Source: Bernardetia sp. MNP-M8 (GTDB lineage: Bacteria; Bacteroidota; Bacteroidia; Cytophagales; Bernardetiaceae). From it: DNA of 64,000 bases. The notes under the pieces were generated by a model, which had not been told where the DNA came from, did no database searches, and worked only from the letters and a program-made list of their open reading frames with translations. This document shows positions 33,894 to 43,185 of the stretch, piece after piece (within the stretch, counting starts at the first letter, position 1; each line of letters opens with the position of its first letter). The stretch spans positions 372,001-436,000 of the forward strand of contig NZ_CP147012.1 of assembly GCF_037126285.1 (NCBI RefSeq), in the 5' to 3' direction. A program made the translations under genes and the position numbers.

Positions 33894-34517
33894 ATGAAAT
33901 TAAATTCTTTATACTCGTATTTTCTTGTTTTTTCTCTACTCTTATCTATCGGAATGTTTTCTTCTTGTGCTAGTACAGAAACTACGACAGAAGAAAATAC
34001 CGAAGAAACTACTACTGATGAAACAGTAAACACTGACCAAGAATCTCCAACAAAATTTGCTAATCTTGATGAAATGATTATGGATTTAGGAGACTATAGT
34101 ACAGACAATAATACTTACGAGAAAATGTCGGATACACAAATTCGTATTTCTCCTGCAGTTCCTGCCAGTGCTGATGATGCTCAGATTCAAGATATTGTAA
34201 AAGCAAGTATGGTTTCTATGGCAATGCGTGCTTTCATCCACACTGATGTAACAGAAGTAAGTATTAAAGTTATTCCTCAAAAAGCATCTATGAATCCTGA
34301 AGATGCAAAAATGATGGAAAAATATATGCAAGAAGGTACTATCACTCGCCAAAAAGCAGAAGAAGTAGCCAAACAATATGCAGGAACAGATCTAAACTCT
34401 CTTGTAGGTAATAAAATTGGAGACCTTTTTCGTGCTGATATGCCGAATGATAATTTAGAGAAACTGAGAGGAAGTGAAAACTTAAATGCTGTATTTTCGG
34501 CTCTTACAGGAAAATAA
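33894..34517 (+). CDS. Lipoprotein of unknown function
   Basis: A 207-residue lipoprotein. The signal ends with the lipobox MFSSC, with the lipidated Cys at residue 25, followed by a Thr/Glu-rich linker (residues 27-52). The mature domain (about 55-205) is mixed alpha/beta with no recognisable catalytic motif. The sequence after Cys (AS, no Asp at +2) would allow outer-membrane sorting by rules known for other bacteria, though Bacteroidota sorting differs. No paralogue is found in the window. The terminator at 34579-34612 ends it. Confidence 0.75.
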   Translation: MKLNSLYSYFLVFSLLLSIGMFSSCASTETTTEENTEETTTDETVNTDQESPTKFANLDEMIMDLGDYSTDNNTYEKMSDTQIRISPAVPASADDAQIQDIVKASMVSMAMRAFIHTDVTEVSIKVIPQKASMNPEDAKMMEKYMQEGTITRQKAEEVAKQYAGTDLNSLVGNKIGDLFRADMPNDNLEKLRGSENLNAVFSALTGK

Positions 34518-34578
34518 AGCATAAAATAAGTTATAATTTTTTAGCTTATTGAATTACAGACTATTTTAGTAAAAATTA

Positions 34579-34612
34579 AAAAGCATATTCTATCAAAGGA
34601 ATATGCTTTTTT
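34579..34612 (+). terminator. Terminator after the lipoprotein gene
   Basis: AAAAGCATATTC pairs with GAATATGCTTTT, followed by TT. A 12-bp stem with an 8-nt loop. Confidence 0.8.
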
Positions 34613-34629
34613 GATATACATTTTTTATT

Positions 34630-36285
34630 TTGATGAATAATTACAAAACTCATTTTTGGCTCATTGCTGCCTTTATTTTTCTATTCTTGCTTCGTTTTTT
34701 TCGGTTGTCAGAATTAGGCTTACATGATTATGATGCTGTAACTAATTTTTTAGCTGCAAAACAACTAGTAGAAGGTAATTTTTCGATGCTCTTTCATCAC
34801 GCAGCACCCTTTTTACACATTTTTGACGCATTCTTTTACTTTGTATTTCAAAACAATTCAACTTCTTTTATTTTTATAGTTTATGGAGAAGCAATTTTAC
34901 AAATTAGTGCGATTCTGTTTTTGTGTTCGATACTAAAAAAAGACTGGAAATTTTCAGCTACGGCTGCATTTTTCTTAGCTATTTTTGTAGGAAGTTCGCC
35001 TTTATTGGTTTACTCTGGTCGTTGTTTGACAATTGATAATGGCAGTTTAGTTTTTTTGGTTCTCACTTTGAATCAACTTCAAAAACTTATCTTTAAAGAA
35101 GTAACTAATCTGAAATATACAAAACTAATTCATTTGAGTATTTATTTTGCTATTGCTTTCGGTTTTAATTACAAGTCTATTTTGATTCTGCCTTTCATTT
35201 TTGGTTATTTATTCTATCAAAACTCTATTCTTAATTTCATAAAAAAAATAATTGTTTTTGGCGTAATAAATATTCTTTTTGTAGGTTTTTGGACTTTAAT
35301 TGGACAACTTCTTTTAGGAAAATGGACAGCTTATCTAGGAAACTTATATTACTTAATTTTTGAAGCACACCAACGAGAAGTTACAGGCGAATCTTGGATA
35401 GAATTTGATTTGCTTTACTACTTCAAATATACTTTCTTTTTTGAAAATCCTTTAATTTGGATAGGAATGGGAATGGTTATTTTTTCTATCATCAAGAAAT
35501 TTTTGAAACGAAAAGAAAGCATAACCAAAGAAAACACCAATGCTCTTTCCTTTGATTGGAAAGAATTAATCAATCAAAAAATTATTTTTTGGCTTTTATT
35601 TTTGGCTTCTATTGCCCTTCCAACACTATTTTTAGAAAAAGCTCCTCGTATCTGGATTTTGGTTTTGCTGCTTGCTTATGCTCTTTCTGCTTGGGCATTT
35701 TTGTTTGGCGAACTTCTCAATAAATCTGGTAAATGGTTACTTTTTTTAGGGATATTTTATAACTGTTGGCTCGTAATGGCTCATATTTACTCCTATTCTG
35801 CAACTTCTTATAATGAAGCAACAATGTATATAAAAGAAAATTTGGTTACCAATGAGTTAGATAAAACAGAAAAAATCTACTTGAAAGGAACACTGCAACC
35901 TATCCCATTTTTAGAGAAAGCGAAGATTAATTATTTTATCTTACCTCAAGATTTTGATACAGATTCTACCATTAACAATAAAAATATATTAAATAGTATA
36001 GATTCTATTTTTTATATCTTGACAGATGATTATTGTGTTTTGGCTAATGATTGTTTGGAAGCAGAAAGCATAATGAAAGATAAAAAAATCAAATATTCAA
36101 TCAGAAATCAGTATGCTCAAAAATATCAACTTTTGAAAGAATGGAAAGAACCCACCCTTTCAGAACCTTTTTTATACGTCGAACATAGTCAGTATTTAGG
36201 TTTGAATTTTTCTGAAAGTTATGATTTGTGGCAAAAACAAGCACAAGACACTACTACCATTCGATTGTATAAAATCTTTAGATAG
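34630..36285 (+). CDS. GT39-like membrane glycosyltransferase
   Basis: A 551-residue protein with ten or more transmembrane helices over residues 8-400 and a soluble C-terminal domain. The N-terminal loop has RLSELGLHDYDAVTNFLAAK, where the family keeps an acidic catalytic residue (Asp35 or Asp37) after the first helix. This layout is that of ArnT/PMT-type enzymes that move a sugar from a polyprenyl-phosphate donor to a protein or lipid on the outer face of the inner membrane. Substrate is unknown. It lies after the lipoprotein terminator, with its own terminator at 36305-36335. Confidence 0.75.
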   Translation: MMNNYKTHFWLIAAFIFLFLLRFFRLSELGLHDYDAVTNFLAAKQLVEGNFSMLFHHAAPFLHIFDAFFYFVFQNNSTSFIFIVYGEAILQISAILFLCSILKKDWKFSATAAFFLAIFVGSSPLLVYSGRCLTIDNGSLVFLVLTLNQLQKLIFKEVTNLKYTKLIHLSIYFAIAFGFNYKSILILPFIFGYLFYQNSILNFIKKIIVFGVINILFVGFWTLIGQLLLGKWTAYLGNLYYLIFEAHQREVTGESWIEFDLLYYFKYTFFFENPLIWIGMGMVIFSIIKKFLKRKESITKENTNALSFDWKELINQKIIFWLLFLASIALPTLFLEKAPRIWILVLLLAYALSAWAFLFGELLNKSGKWLLFLGIFYNCWLVMAHIYSYSATSYNEATMYIKENLVTNELDKTEKIYLKGTLQPIPFLEKAKINYFILPQDFDTDSTINNKNILNSIDSIFYILTDDYCVLANDCLEAESIMKDKKIKYSIRNQYAQKYQLLKEWKEPTLSEPFLYVEHSQYLGLNFSESYDLWQKQAQDTTTIRLYKIFR

Positions 36286-36304
36286 ATTTTTCAATTTGCA
36301 TAAA

Positions 36305-36335
36305 AAAAGTATTCATCATAAAGATGAATACTTTT
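36305..36335 (+). terminator. Terminator after GT39-like gene
   Basis: AAAAGTATTCATC pairs with GATGAATACTTTT, loop ATAAA. The IS element inserted two bases beyond it. Confidence 0.8.
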
Positions 36336-36345
36336 AGTAAGGAGA

Positions 36346-37526
36346 CTCACTCCATTGACAAAACTTTAATTTTCTGATTGAATTTAGTTTCTTTACTCAT
36401 TGGATTATTGAGTATTTTTTTGATTTCTAGTAATCCATATCGGAAAAAAGAGTATTCATTATATCCATTTGAACAGACTCTTATTTTCGTTTTTTTATGT
36501 TTCCACTCCCCTACTTTGTAACACCAAACAAATGCAATAGAACAAAGAGCAAGTAATTTAGCTATTTTCTCTGGTTCTGTCAATTTTGTATTTTCTAGCT
36601 TAAAACCTTGTGTTTTTAGTGCTTTAAACAGCGTTTCTATTTCCCAACGTTGTTTATAAATTTCAAAAGCGTTTTCTAAAAAAACAGGTGAAGCTAGATA
36701 AATATATCCTTTTTGTGTTCTGCTTACAGATAAATATACTTCTACACCATTGACTATAAAAACACCCTCTAAATGATACGTTTCTGAAATAGCCAGTCCT
36801 CTACACCATGCTGCAATTGACTTTGTTTTACCTTTTCTAGTCGCTTTAAAATTAGACTTTAGTCGCATTACAAAATCAAAGTTTTTTCCTGATAAATAAG
36901 TAAACCATTTTTGACCTACAAACTCTCTATCTGCTACAATAGAAGAAATAGATAGGTTAGGAAAAATAGATAAAAAACGTTCTATTAATTCGATGCGTTC
37001 TTCAGTAGAAGAGTTTCCTTTTTTTGGAAAAACAGACCAAATAAGAGGCACTGAAACATTCTTATAAGCTGCTGAAAGTAACAAAATATTTATATTTTTT
37101 TTACCCACTTTCCAATTGGAACGGTCAAGACATAAAACAATATCCTTCCACTTATCAATACCTTGTAAAGAAACAATTAAACGAGTAATTGCCTTAAAAT
37201 CAAGGTTATAGTGATTTAAAAAGCGTTCAATACGACGTAAAGAGGAGCTGCATTCTACATTCCGTTCAAAAGCTGTAGCAATTTGAATCAACCCTCCTAA
37301 TCCTACTTTTATAACAGCTATTACAAAAAGACCTATAAATTGAACTCGTGCAAAATGAAACTCTGTTAAATGAGAAGATAAAACAGTAACTAATTTTGTA
37401 ACTTTACCACTAGAAGCATACTTTGCTTTTGCCATAATTGAGAAAATTTTGTGAGAAAAATTTTGTAAGAAACTCAATTATGGCTTTTTTTTATCTCGTT
37501 TCAAAATCTTTTGTCAGAGGACTGAG
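36346..37526 (-). mobile_element. IS4-family insertion sequence, intact
   Basis: 1181 bp. Terminal inverted repeats of 18 bp (36346-36363, CTCACTCCATTGACAAAA; 37509-37526) match at 15 of 18 positions. The same 9 bp, GTAAGGAGA, flank it at 36337-36345 and 37527-37535, so the target duplication is intact and the insertion is probably recent. It holds one transposase gene that fills nearly all its length. Confidence 0.93.
36347..37477 (-). CDS. IS4-family transposase
   Basis: A 376-residue DDE transposase. The C-terminal signature of the family is YKQRWEIETLFKALK near residues 269-283, matching Y-(2)-R-(3)-E-(6)-K with the catalytic Glu. The first Asp is in LCLDRSNWKV near 93-97 and the second in VADREFVG near 186. 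The stop codon lies inside the left inverted repeat, one base from the end. A second in-frame Met (37435) is an alternative start. No frameshift or internal stop is seen, so the enzyme appears complete. Confidence 0.93.
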   Translation of the reverse strand: MSFLQNFSHKIFSIMAKAKYASSGKVTKLVTVLSSHLTEFHFARVQFIGLFVIAVIKVGLGGLIQIATAFERNVECSSSLRRIERFLNHYNLDFKAITRLIVSLQGIDKWKDIVLCLDRSNWKVGKKNINILLLSAAYKNVSVPLIWSVFPKKGNSSTEERIELIERFLSIFPNLSISSIVADREFVGQKWFTYLSGKNFDFVMRLKSNFKATRKGKTKSIAAWCRGLAISETYHLEGVFIVNGVEVYLSVSRTQKGYIYLASPVFLENAFEIYKQRWEIETLFKALKTQGFKLENTKLTEPEKIAKLLALCSIAFVWCYKVGEWKHKKTKIRVCSNGYNEYSFFRYGLLEIKKILNNPMSKETKFNQKIKVLSME

Positions 37527-37547
37527 GTAAGGAGAATAGATTTTTTT

Positions 37548-37949
37548 TTAGTTTAGATATTTTTCAAAAGAAGCTTTTATTTCTTCTTCGCTATCTTTTC
37601 CACTAATTTTAACTAATTCTTCTTTTGTTTCAGCATCAATTAATACTAAAAAGCCTGTGCCTTTATTTTTTTCTAATACAGATTTTACTTCTTTTTCAAC
37701 TGCAAAAGCTTCAGTAGCTTTTTTAGTTTCTTTGTCTGTAAAATCAAATTCAATAAATTCTACATTTGACAAATCTACATCACCTTTTATACTTTCTATT
37801 TTATCAGAAAGCTTGACACAATACGGACACCAATCAGCATGAAATACAACAGCAATTACTTTTTTAGATGAGGCTGCTTCTGTACTTTGAGCATTAGCCA
37901 AAAAAGTTACAAAAAATAAAGCGATAAGGGTTAAAAAATACTTTTTCAT
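37548..37949 (-). CDS. Exported thioredoxin-like protein
   Basis: A 133-residue protein. A signal peptide (about 1-20, ending ANAQ) directs it to the periplasm. The thioredoxin fold has the redox motif WCPYC near residues 40-44 in the order strand-helix-strand. Unlike classic WCGPC it has Pro-Tyr between the Cys, like some disulphide reductases and isomerases. It is probably a periplasmic thiol-disulphide reductase; partner unknown. The IS element lies 21 bp after its stop codon but does not interrupt it. Confidence 0.85.
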   Translation of the reverse strand: MKKYFLTLIALFFVTFLANAQSTEAASSKKVIAVVFHADWCPYCVKLSDKIESIKGDVDLSNVEFIEFDFTDKETKKATEAFAVEKEVKSVLEKNKGTGFLVLIDAETKEELVKISGKDSEEEIKASFEKYLN

Positions 37950-38080
37950 AGTTGGTTTGAAATTTAAATAAATAATTAGAACACATTGATTATCTATTTA
38001 TACCCAAATCAAAAAAATATCACCCAAGTATTTCTTATTTCTTTATTAAAAAACATTAATTAAAATCTGTTCTGTAAAAT

Positions 38081-38734
38081 CTACTTTCTCATTGAGGTTA
38101 TAAACTCTTCCAATAGAGCAGCATTCTTTTGAGCAGGAGCAGTTTCGAACTTGCTATTTACATCAAAACCAATACATTTATGATGAATATAGCCTTTTAG
38201 TTTTTCGACATCTTGTAGAGAAATTCCACCACTAAGCATAAAAGGAGTTTCTAAGTCATACATTTTGAGCGCATCCCAGTCAAATTTATGTCCACTTCCA
38301 CCATAATTTGGCGTTTGAGTATCAAATAAAAAATAATCTACAAATTCTTCATACAGACTCATATAAGCCAACGAAATTCCTTCTTTTCCTACTGAAAAAA
38401 CTTTAATAATTTTGAATCCTTTTTCTTTTAATTTTTGACAAAAAGCAGGAGATTCATTTCCATGGAGTTGTACAAAATCTAATTTCCAATTCTGAGCAAT
38501 TCTTTCAACTTCAGCATCAGGAGACTCAACAAAAACACCTACTCGTTTGATAGAAGTAGGTAAATTTTTTGGAAGTAATTTATCTACTTGTTCTGTACTC
38601 AAATCTGATTGACGTACGTAACGCTTCGAACGAGGATAAAAAATGAATCCTAAAAAATCAGGACAAAGAGAAGCTATTTGCTCAATATTTTGAGCATCAC
38701 GCATTCCACAAACTTTTATGAGAGGAAAAGACAT
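38081..38734 (-). CDS. trpF: Phosphoribosylanthranilate isomerase
   Basis: A 217-residue (beta/alpha)8 enzyme of tryptophan synthesis that converts phosphoribosylanthranilate to CdRP. The catalytic Cys is in KVCGMRDAQN (near residues 7-16). The catalytic Asp is in LFDTQTPNYGGSGHKFDW near 135. The phosphate-binding SGGIS is near 165-169, followed by GFDVNSKFE. Every key residue is present. It stands alone here, without other trp genes on either side, so the rest of the pathway must be elsewhere. Confidence 0.95.
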   Translation of the reverse strand: MSFPLIKVCGMRDAQNIEQIASLCPDFLGFIFYPRSKRYVRQSDLSTEQVDKLLPKNLPTSIKRVGVFVESPDAEVERIAQNWKLDFVQLHGNESPAFCQKLKEKGFKIIKVFSVGKEGISLAYMSLYEEFVDYFLFDTQTPNYGGSGHKFDWDALKMYDLETPFMLSGGISLQDVEKLKGYIHHKCIGFDVNSKFETAPAQKNAALLEEFITSMRK

Positions 38735-38967
38735 TTTTTAATAATTAAAACTGTATAGTGTGAGTAGGCAATTTTTTATTTTGTTAGACAAACTAACAGC
38801 GTATTTTGTTTGACTAGTATTGGAAAAATGCTATAAAAAAGTTACATACTACTAAACTACAAATTTTTGATGGAAAAATAAAATATTTTCTATAAGCTAA
38901 CCCATTATAAAATAACATACAAGAGACTCTACAAGTATTTTATTTGCAATACTAAAAAAAAATCGCT

Positions 38968-38975
38968 TACCTTTG
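38968..38975 (+). promoter_or_regulatory. Promoter -7 box of riboswitch transcript
   Basis: TACCTTTG, identical to the guaA box. It is about 10 bases before the riboswitch start. Confidence 0.6.
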
Positions 38976-38982
38976 CGCTGCG

Positions 38983-39098
38983 AAAGGGGTGCTAACAATT
39001 TTTCCAAAATAAAAAATAGGAAAATTAGAAGCTGAGATTATACCCTATACAAAATTTTGTAGATGAACCTGAACTTGGTAATGCAAGCGTAGGGATTC
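38983..39098 (+). ncRNA. TPP riboswitch (THI element)
   Basis: The conserved thi-box segments occur in order: GGGGTGCT (38986-38993), GCTGAGATTATACCC (39031-39045) and ACCTGAACTTGGTAATGC (39067-39084), then GCGTAGGGA. These build the pyrimidine-sensor and pyrophosphate-sensor helices. P3 is extended by AAT-rich bases (39000-39030). Binding of thiamine pyrophosphate would turn down the TonB receptor at 39224. Confidence 0.95.
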
Positions 39099-39126
39099 GC
39101 TCCTCCATTTTATATTTTGGTCTTCG

Positions 39127-39160
39127 AAACCCTAAGGGTCTTTGAAGTCCCTTAGGGTTT
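39127..39160 (+). terminator. Hairpin of riboswitch expression platform
   Basis: AAACCCTAAGGG pairs perfectly with CCCTTAGGGTTT (12 bp). The T-run after it is only three, so it could be a weak terminator or a structure affecting translation. It lies 63 bp before the ATG. Confidence 0.55.
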
Positions 39161-39223
39161 ATTCTCCTATCTCCTTTCCGTTTTAATTTTTCTACCAAAA
39201 AACACTAAAACAAAACGGAAATT

Positions 39224-41653
39224 ATGAAAAATCTATATTTGATTTTTTCTCTTCTCATTTCTTTATCACTTTCTAATTTTTCTTTTGGTCAATCTGCTAA
39301 AAATACAGATACATATTCTATTACAGGAACTGTAAAAGATACAAAAGGAGAAAATCTTATTGGTGCAACTGTATTATTAAATTTCAATAATGGAAGTTTC
39401 AGCAAAGGAACAATTACCAATCTGAATGGAGAGTTTATTCTTACAAACCTGTCTTCTGAAATAGGAGAATACACATTAAAAGTTTCTTATATCGGTTATC
39501 AAACCATAGAAAAAACAATTGACCTCAATGCAAATACAGTGTTTGATATTGTCTTACTAGATGGAAACACACTTTCCCAAATCATCATTAAATCCTACAG
39601 AGAATACCCTGTAACACTTACAGAACTTAATGAAGAACAATTAGAAAAACGTAATTTAGGACAAGACTTGCCAATTTTATTACAATATACACCTTCGGTT
39701 GTCAGTACGTCTGATGCTGGTGCAGGTGTGGGGTATACAGGAATGCGAGTTCGTGGAAGTGATGCCACTCGTACGAACGTAACTGTAAACGGAATTCCTT
39801 TGAATGATGCAGAATCACAAGGAACTTTTTGGGTAAATATGCCTGATTTTGCTAGTTCTGCTAGTTCAGTTCAGATTCAAAGAGGTGTCGGAACTTCTGT
39901 AAATGGCGCAGGTGCTTTTGGTGCATCTGTAAATATTGCAACACAAGAACCACAAGACGAAGCAGGAGCAGAAATTAGTAATTCTTTCGGTTCTTTTAAT
40001 ACTTTTCGTCATAATGTTCAGTTTCACACAGGACTTTTAAAAGACAGAATCAAATTTTCGGGTCGTCTTTCAAAAATTACTTCTGATGGATTTATCGATA
40101 AAGCGTTTTCAGATTTAAAATCGTTTTTTGTTTCTGGAGTTTATCAAAATAAAGTAGGAACAAGTATTAAACTCAATATTTTTGGAGGAAGAGAACAAAC
40201 TTTTCAAGCATGGAATGGCGTTCCTCAAGAAATTTTAGAAGAAGGAAATCGTACTTACAATGAATTGGCTGGTTATGATAACGAAACGGATAATTATGGA
40301 CAAGACCATTACCAATTTATTTTTGACCAAAAAATTAATAAAAATTTGACGGCAAATGTAGCACTTCACTACACTAAAGGAAAAGGATATTATGAGCAAT
40401 TCAAATCTAATGAAGATTTTTCTGATTATGGTTTAGAAGAGATTGTAATTAATGATTCTGTTACAATAAATACTACGGATTTGATTCGTCGTCGTTGGTT
40501 AGATAACGATTTTTATGGAACTGTTTTCAATCTAAACTATGAAAGTAGTGCAACAAAAGGAAATGAATCGGTTTTGACTGCCATTGTTGGAGGTGGATAT
40601 AATGTATATGAAGGTGGGCATTTTGGAGAAATTATTTGGGCAAAATATGCTTCAAATAGCAGTATTAGAGATAGATATTATGAAAATGATGCTACTAAAA
40701 AAGATTTTAATCTTTTCGGAAAAGTAAATTATCAAGCCTTTGAAAATCTTTTTGTTTTTGCTGACCTTCAAATCAGAACTATTGATTACGACTTTTTAGG
40801 TTTTGATAATGATTTGAGTAATGTAGAACAAAATGCTAATCTTTCGTTTTTCAATCCAAAGTTTGGCTTGACTTACAAACTAGACAATCATCGTTTTTAT
40901 GGTTCTTGGGCAAGGGCTAATCGTGAGCCAAATCGTGATGATTTTACAGAATCTACGCCTGCTACTCGTCCGAAAGCTGAGCGTTTGGATAATATAGAAA
41001 TTGGTTGGAATGGTCGTTTTGAGAAACTTTCTTTGTCAGCCAATTATTACTTAATGAATTATACTGACCAACTTATCTTAACTGGTCAAGTAAATGATGT
41101 CGGTTCTTATACTCGTCAAAATGTAGATAAAAGTTATCGTACAGGAGTGGAAATTGTGGCAGATTATCAGTTTAGTCAAAAATTTTCTTGGTCGGCAAAT
41201 GCTACTTTTAGTCAAAATAAAATCAAGGATTTTACAGAATATTTAGATGATTATGACAATGGAGGACAGCAGGAAAACAAATATGGAGAAACAGATATTG
41301 CTTTTTCGCCTTCAGTTATTGCTGCAAATACGTTCTCTTTCCGTCCTTCGACTGGTTTTTCAATTAATCTTTTGTCAAAATATGTAGGTGAGCAATTTTT
41401 GGATAACACAAGTACAAACACAAGAAAACTAGATGCTTATTTTGTAAATGATTTACAACTGATTTATAATTTTTCTTATAAATTCTTCAAAAATATAGAA
41501 TTGAATTTACTTGTAAATAATATTTTGAGTGAAGAATACGAAAGCAATGGTTATACGTTTGGGTACATTGCAGGAGGTGAAACTACTCGTCAGAATTATT
41601 TTTATCCACAAGCTGGACGTAATTTCTTGGTGGGCTTGAAACTTAATTTCTAA
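39224..41653 (+). CDS. TonB-dependent receptor, probable thiamine importer
   Basis: An 809-residue outer-membrane receptor. A signal peptide (1-23) is followed by a carboxypeptidase-regulatory-like domain (about 30-110, SITGTVKDTKG...GATVLL). The plug (about 125-245) has the pattern of GVGYTGMRVRGSDATRTNV and PDFASSASSVQIQRGVGTS. The barrel continues to the end with the terminal NFLVGLKLNF. Energy comes from TonB-ExbBD. Control by a TPP riboswitch directly upstream predicts uptake of thiamine or a thiamine precursor, as for other riboswitch-linked Bacteroidota receptors. No TonB-box could be fixed by eye. Confidence 0.93.
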   Translation: MKNLYLIFSLLISLSLSNFSFGQSAKNTDTYSITGTVKDTKGENLIGATVLLNFNNGSFSKGTITNLNGEFILTNLSSEIGEYTLKVSYIGYQTIEKTIDLNANTVFDIVLLDGNTLSQIIIKSYREYPVTLTELNEEQLEKRNLGQDLPILLQYTPSVVSTSDAGAGVGYTGMRVRGSDATRTNVTVNGIPLNDAESQGTFWVNMPDFASSASSVQIQRGVGTSVNGAGAFGASVNIATQEPQDEAGAEISNSFGSFNTFRHNVQFHTGLLKDRIKFSGRLSKITSDGFIDKAFSDLKSFFVSGVYQNKVGTSIKLNIFGGREQTFQAWNGVPQEILEEGNRTYNELAGYDNETDNYGQDHYQFIFDQKINKNLTANVALHYTKGKGYYEQFKSNEDFSDYGLEEIVINDSVTINTTDLIRRRWLDNDFYGTVFNLNYESSATKGNESVLTAIVGGGYNVYEGGHFGEIIWAKYASNSSIRDRYYENDATKKDFNLFGKVNYQAFENLFVFADLQIRTIDYDFLGFDNDLSNVEQNANLSFFNPKFGLTYKLDNHRFYGSWARANREPNRDDFTESTPATRPKAERLDNIEIGWNGRFEKLSLSANYYLMNYTDQLILTGQVNDVGSYTRQNVDKSYRTGVEIVADYQFSQKFSWSANATFSQNKIKDFTEYLDDYDNGGQQENKYGETDIAFSPSVIAANTFSFRPSTGFSINLLSKYVGEQFLDNTSTNTRKLDAYFVNDLQLIYNFSYKFFKNIELNLLVNNILSEEYESNGYTFGYIAGGETTRQNYFYPQAGRNFLVGLKLNF

Positions 41654-41796
41654 ATAAGTCATTGTTTTTTGTCGTTGGTGAGATACCGACAAAGGCAGAG
41701 GTACAAGTAGTTTAAGGAAATACGGTTTGTTCGATTTTTTGGTCGGATAAATCGTATTTTTGTTTTTATTCAACTTTTTTCCCTCAAAGACGGTGA

Positions 41797-41870
41797 AACC
41801 TCGTTGACGGTTGAAAAATAGAACAAAATAAACCGTCGTTGAGACTCAAATGAAATCGTCAACGAGGGTT
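41797..41870. repeat. CGTCGTTGAG palindromic repeat, pair
   Basis: ACCTCGTTGACGGTT (41798-41812) and AACCGTCGTTGAG... TCAACGAGGGTT (41831-41870) are inverted copies of a common core. The second unit nearly equals 54043-54080. Related sequences recur at 61063. Confidence 0.6.
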
Positions 41871-41901
41871 TATAAAATTGTTTTCATATTAAAACCAAAA
41901 C

Positions 41902-42426
41902 ATGAAAAACCAAATTCTAGCATTTTGTATACTTCTTCTATTTGTTTCTTGCACTGAAAAGTCACAAGAAAGTCAATCTGAAGTGAGTTTGACAGACATA
42001 AATCAAGTAAAAAACGAGGAAGAAAAATCTGACTCGCTCAGTTTGACAGGAATAAAAGAGATTCCTATTGAAGTTTTTGAAAAAACTTGGCTCACTTATC
42101 TGTCTGTTATTGGACAAGATTGTTGTTTAGCAGGAGTTGAATGTCTAGCTATTAGAGAAATTCCAAAAGAAATTGAAAATTTAAAAAACTTAGAAACTCT
42201 ATCATTAACTTTGAATTATATTAGAGAACTTCCAACAGAAATTTTAGAACTAAAAAGCCTTAAAACTCTTGATTTAACAGATAATACTAATTTTTCTGAT
42301 ATAGAAACAGTTAGTAAAATGAAATGGCTAGAAGAATTTTACTGTTATGGTTGTCATCTTTCTAAAGAGGAAGTTGAATATCTAAAAGAACAACTTCCTA
42401 ATTGTAAAATTGGAGCTAATTATTAG
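41902..42426 (+). CDS. Leucine-rich-repeat lipoprotein
   Basis: A 174-residue protein. The signal ends with LLFVSC, with the lipidated Cys at residue 17. A Ser/Asp linker follows, then about four leucine-rich repeats (about 70-160), for example NLKNLETLSLTLN and LKSLKTLDLTDN, each of about 23 residues. A small cysteine cluster (CC and later CYGC) sits in the repeat region and may form disulphides. LRR lipoproteins of Bacteroidota usually bind proteins at the cell surface; no ligand is suggested by context. It is the first of three co-directional genes spaced under 20 bp. Confidence 0.8.
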   Translation: MKNQILAFCILLLFVSCTEKSQESQSEVSLTDINQVKNEEEKSDSLSLTGIKEIPIEVFEKTWLTYLSVIGQDCCLAGVECLAIREIPKEIENLKNLETLSLTLNYIRELPTEILELKSLKTLDLTDNTNFSDIETVSKMKWLEEFYCYGCHLSKEEVEYLKEQLPNCKIGANY

Positions 42427-42441
42427 AACTACATTCAAAAT

Positions 42442-43179
42442 ATGCCACTATTCCCAATAAAAATATTCAACAATACAAATCAAACTAAAGGAAGAAGATT
42501 AGTCATTCCAGATATTCATGGTTGTTCTCTTACTTTTAGAGCTTTACTTCAAAAAATCAATCTTACAAAGGATGATTTGTTGTTTTTCTTGGGAGATTAT
42601 ATCGATAAAGGAATTGATAGTAAGGGAGTGATTGATGAAATTTTGCGCCTTCAATCTGAGAACTATCAAATTTTTGCGCTTAGAGGAAACCACGAACAAA
42701 CTCTTTTAGAAAGTATAGAAGAATATCCTGAAAATCCTCTTCTTTTTCATAAAGCCTATAAATTAGAAAACTTATTGAATGAAAATGGAAATATGGCAGA
42801 CAACTACCATTCTTTTCTCAAAAATTTATTTTATTATTTTGAGCTAGAAGATTATTTTTTGGTTCATGCAGGTTTTGATTTTGATGCAGAAAAGCCTTTT
42901 CAAGATTTTGATTCTATGCTTTGGATGCGTGATGTATTTTATGATAAAGAAGTGGCAAAATCTAAAATTATTATTTTCGGACACCAACCCACGCCACTCA
43001 TTGACATTCATTATTCTATTCAAAATAATTCGCCTTTGATTTGCCTTGATAATGGAGCAGTATTTTATGATTTCAAAAATCAAGGTTTTGGCAAATTAAT
43101 CTGTTTTGATTTGGACACAAAAAAACTTATTATTCAGAAAAATTTAGAACAAAAAAGATTAGAATCTAATTTGATTTAA
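42442..43179 (+). CDS. PPP-type metallophosphoesterase
   Basis: A 245-residue enzyme. The metal-binding motifs of the calcineurin-like family are all visible: DIHG near 24-27, GDYIDKGIDS near 51-60, RGNHEQ near 83-88, and His near HAGFDFDAE (about 142) and GHQPT (about 180). It most resembles bacterial Ser/Thr or diadenosine-type phosphatases of the PPP branch. The in vivo substrate is not known. It is 15 bp after the LRR lipoprotein and 6 bp before the GNAT gene, which suggests one transcript. Confidence 0.93.
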   Translation: MPLFPIKIFNNTNQTKGRRLVIPDIHGCSLTFRALLQKINLTKDDLLFFLGDYIDKGIDSKGVIDEILRLQSENYQIFALRGNHEQTLLESIEEYPENPLLFHKAYKLENLLNENGNMADNYHSFLKNLFYYFELEDYFLVHAGFDFDAEKPFQDFDSMLWMRDVFYDKEVAKSKIIIFGHQPTPLIDIHYSIQNNSPLICLDNGAVFYDFKNQGFGKLICFDLDTKKLIIQKNLEQKRLESNLI

Positions 43180-43185
43180 AAAACT

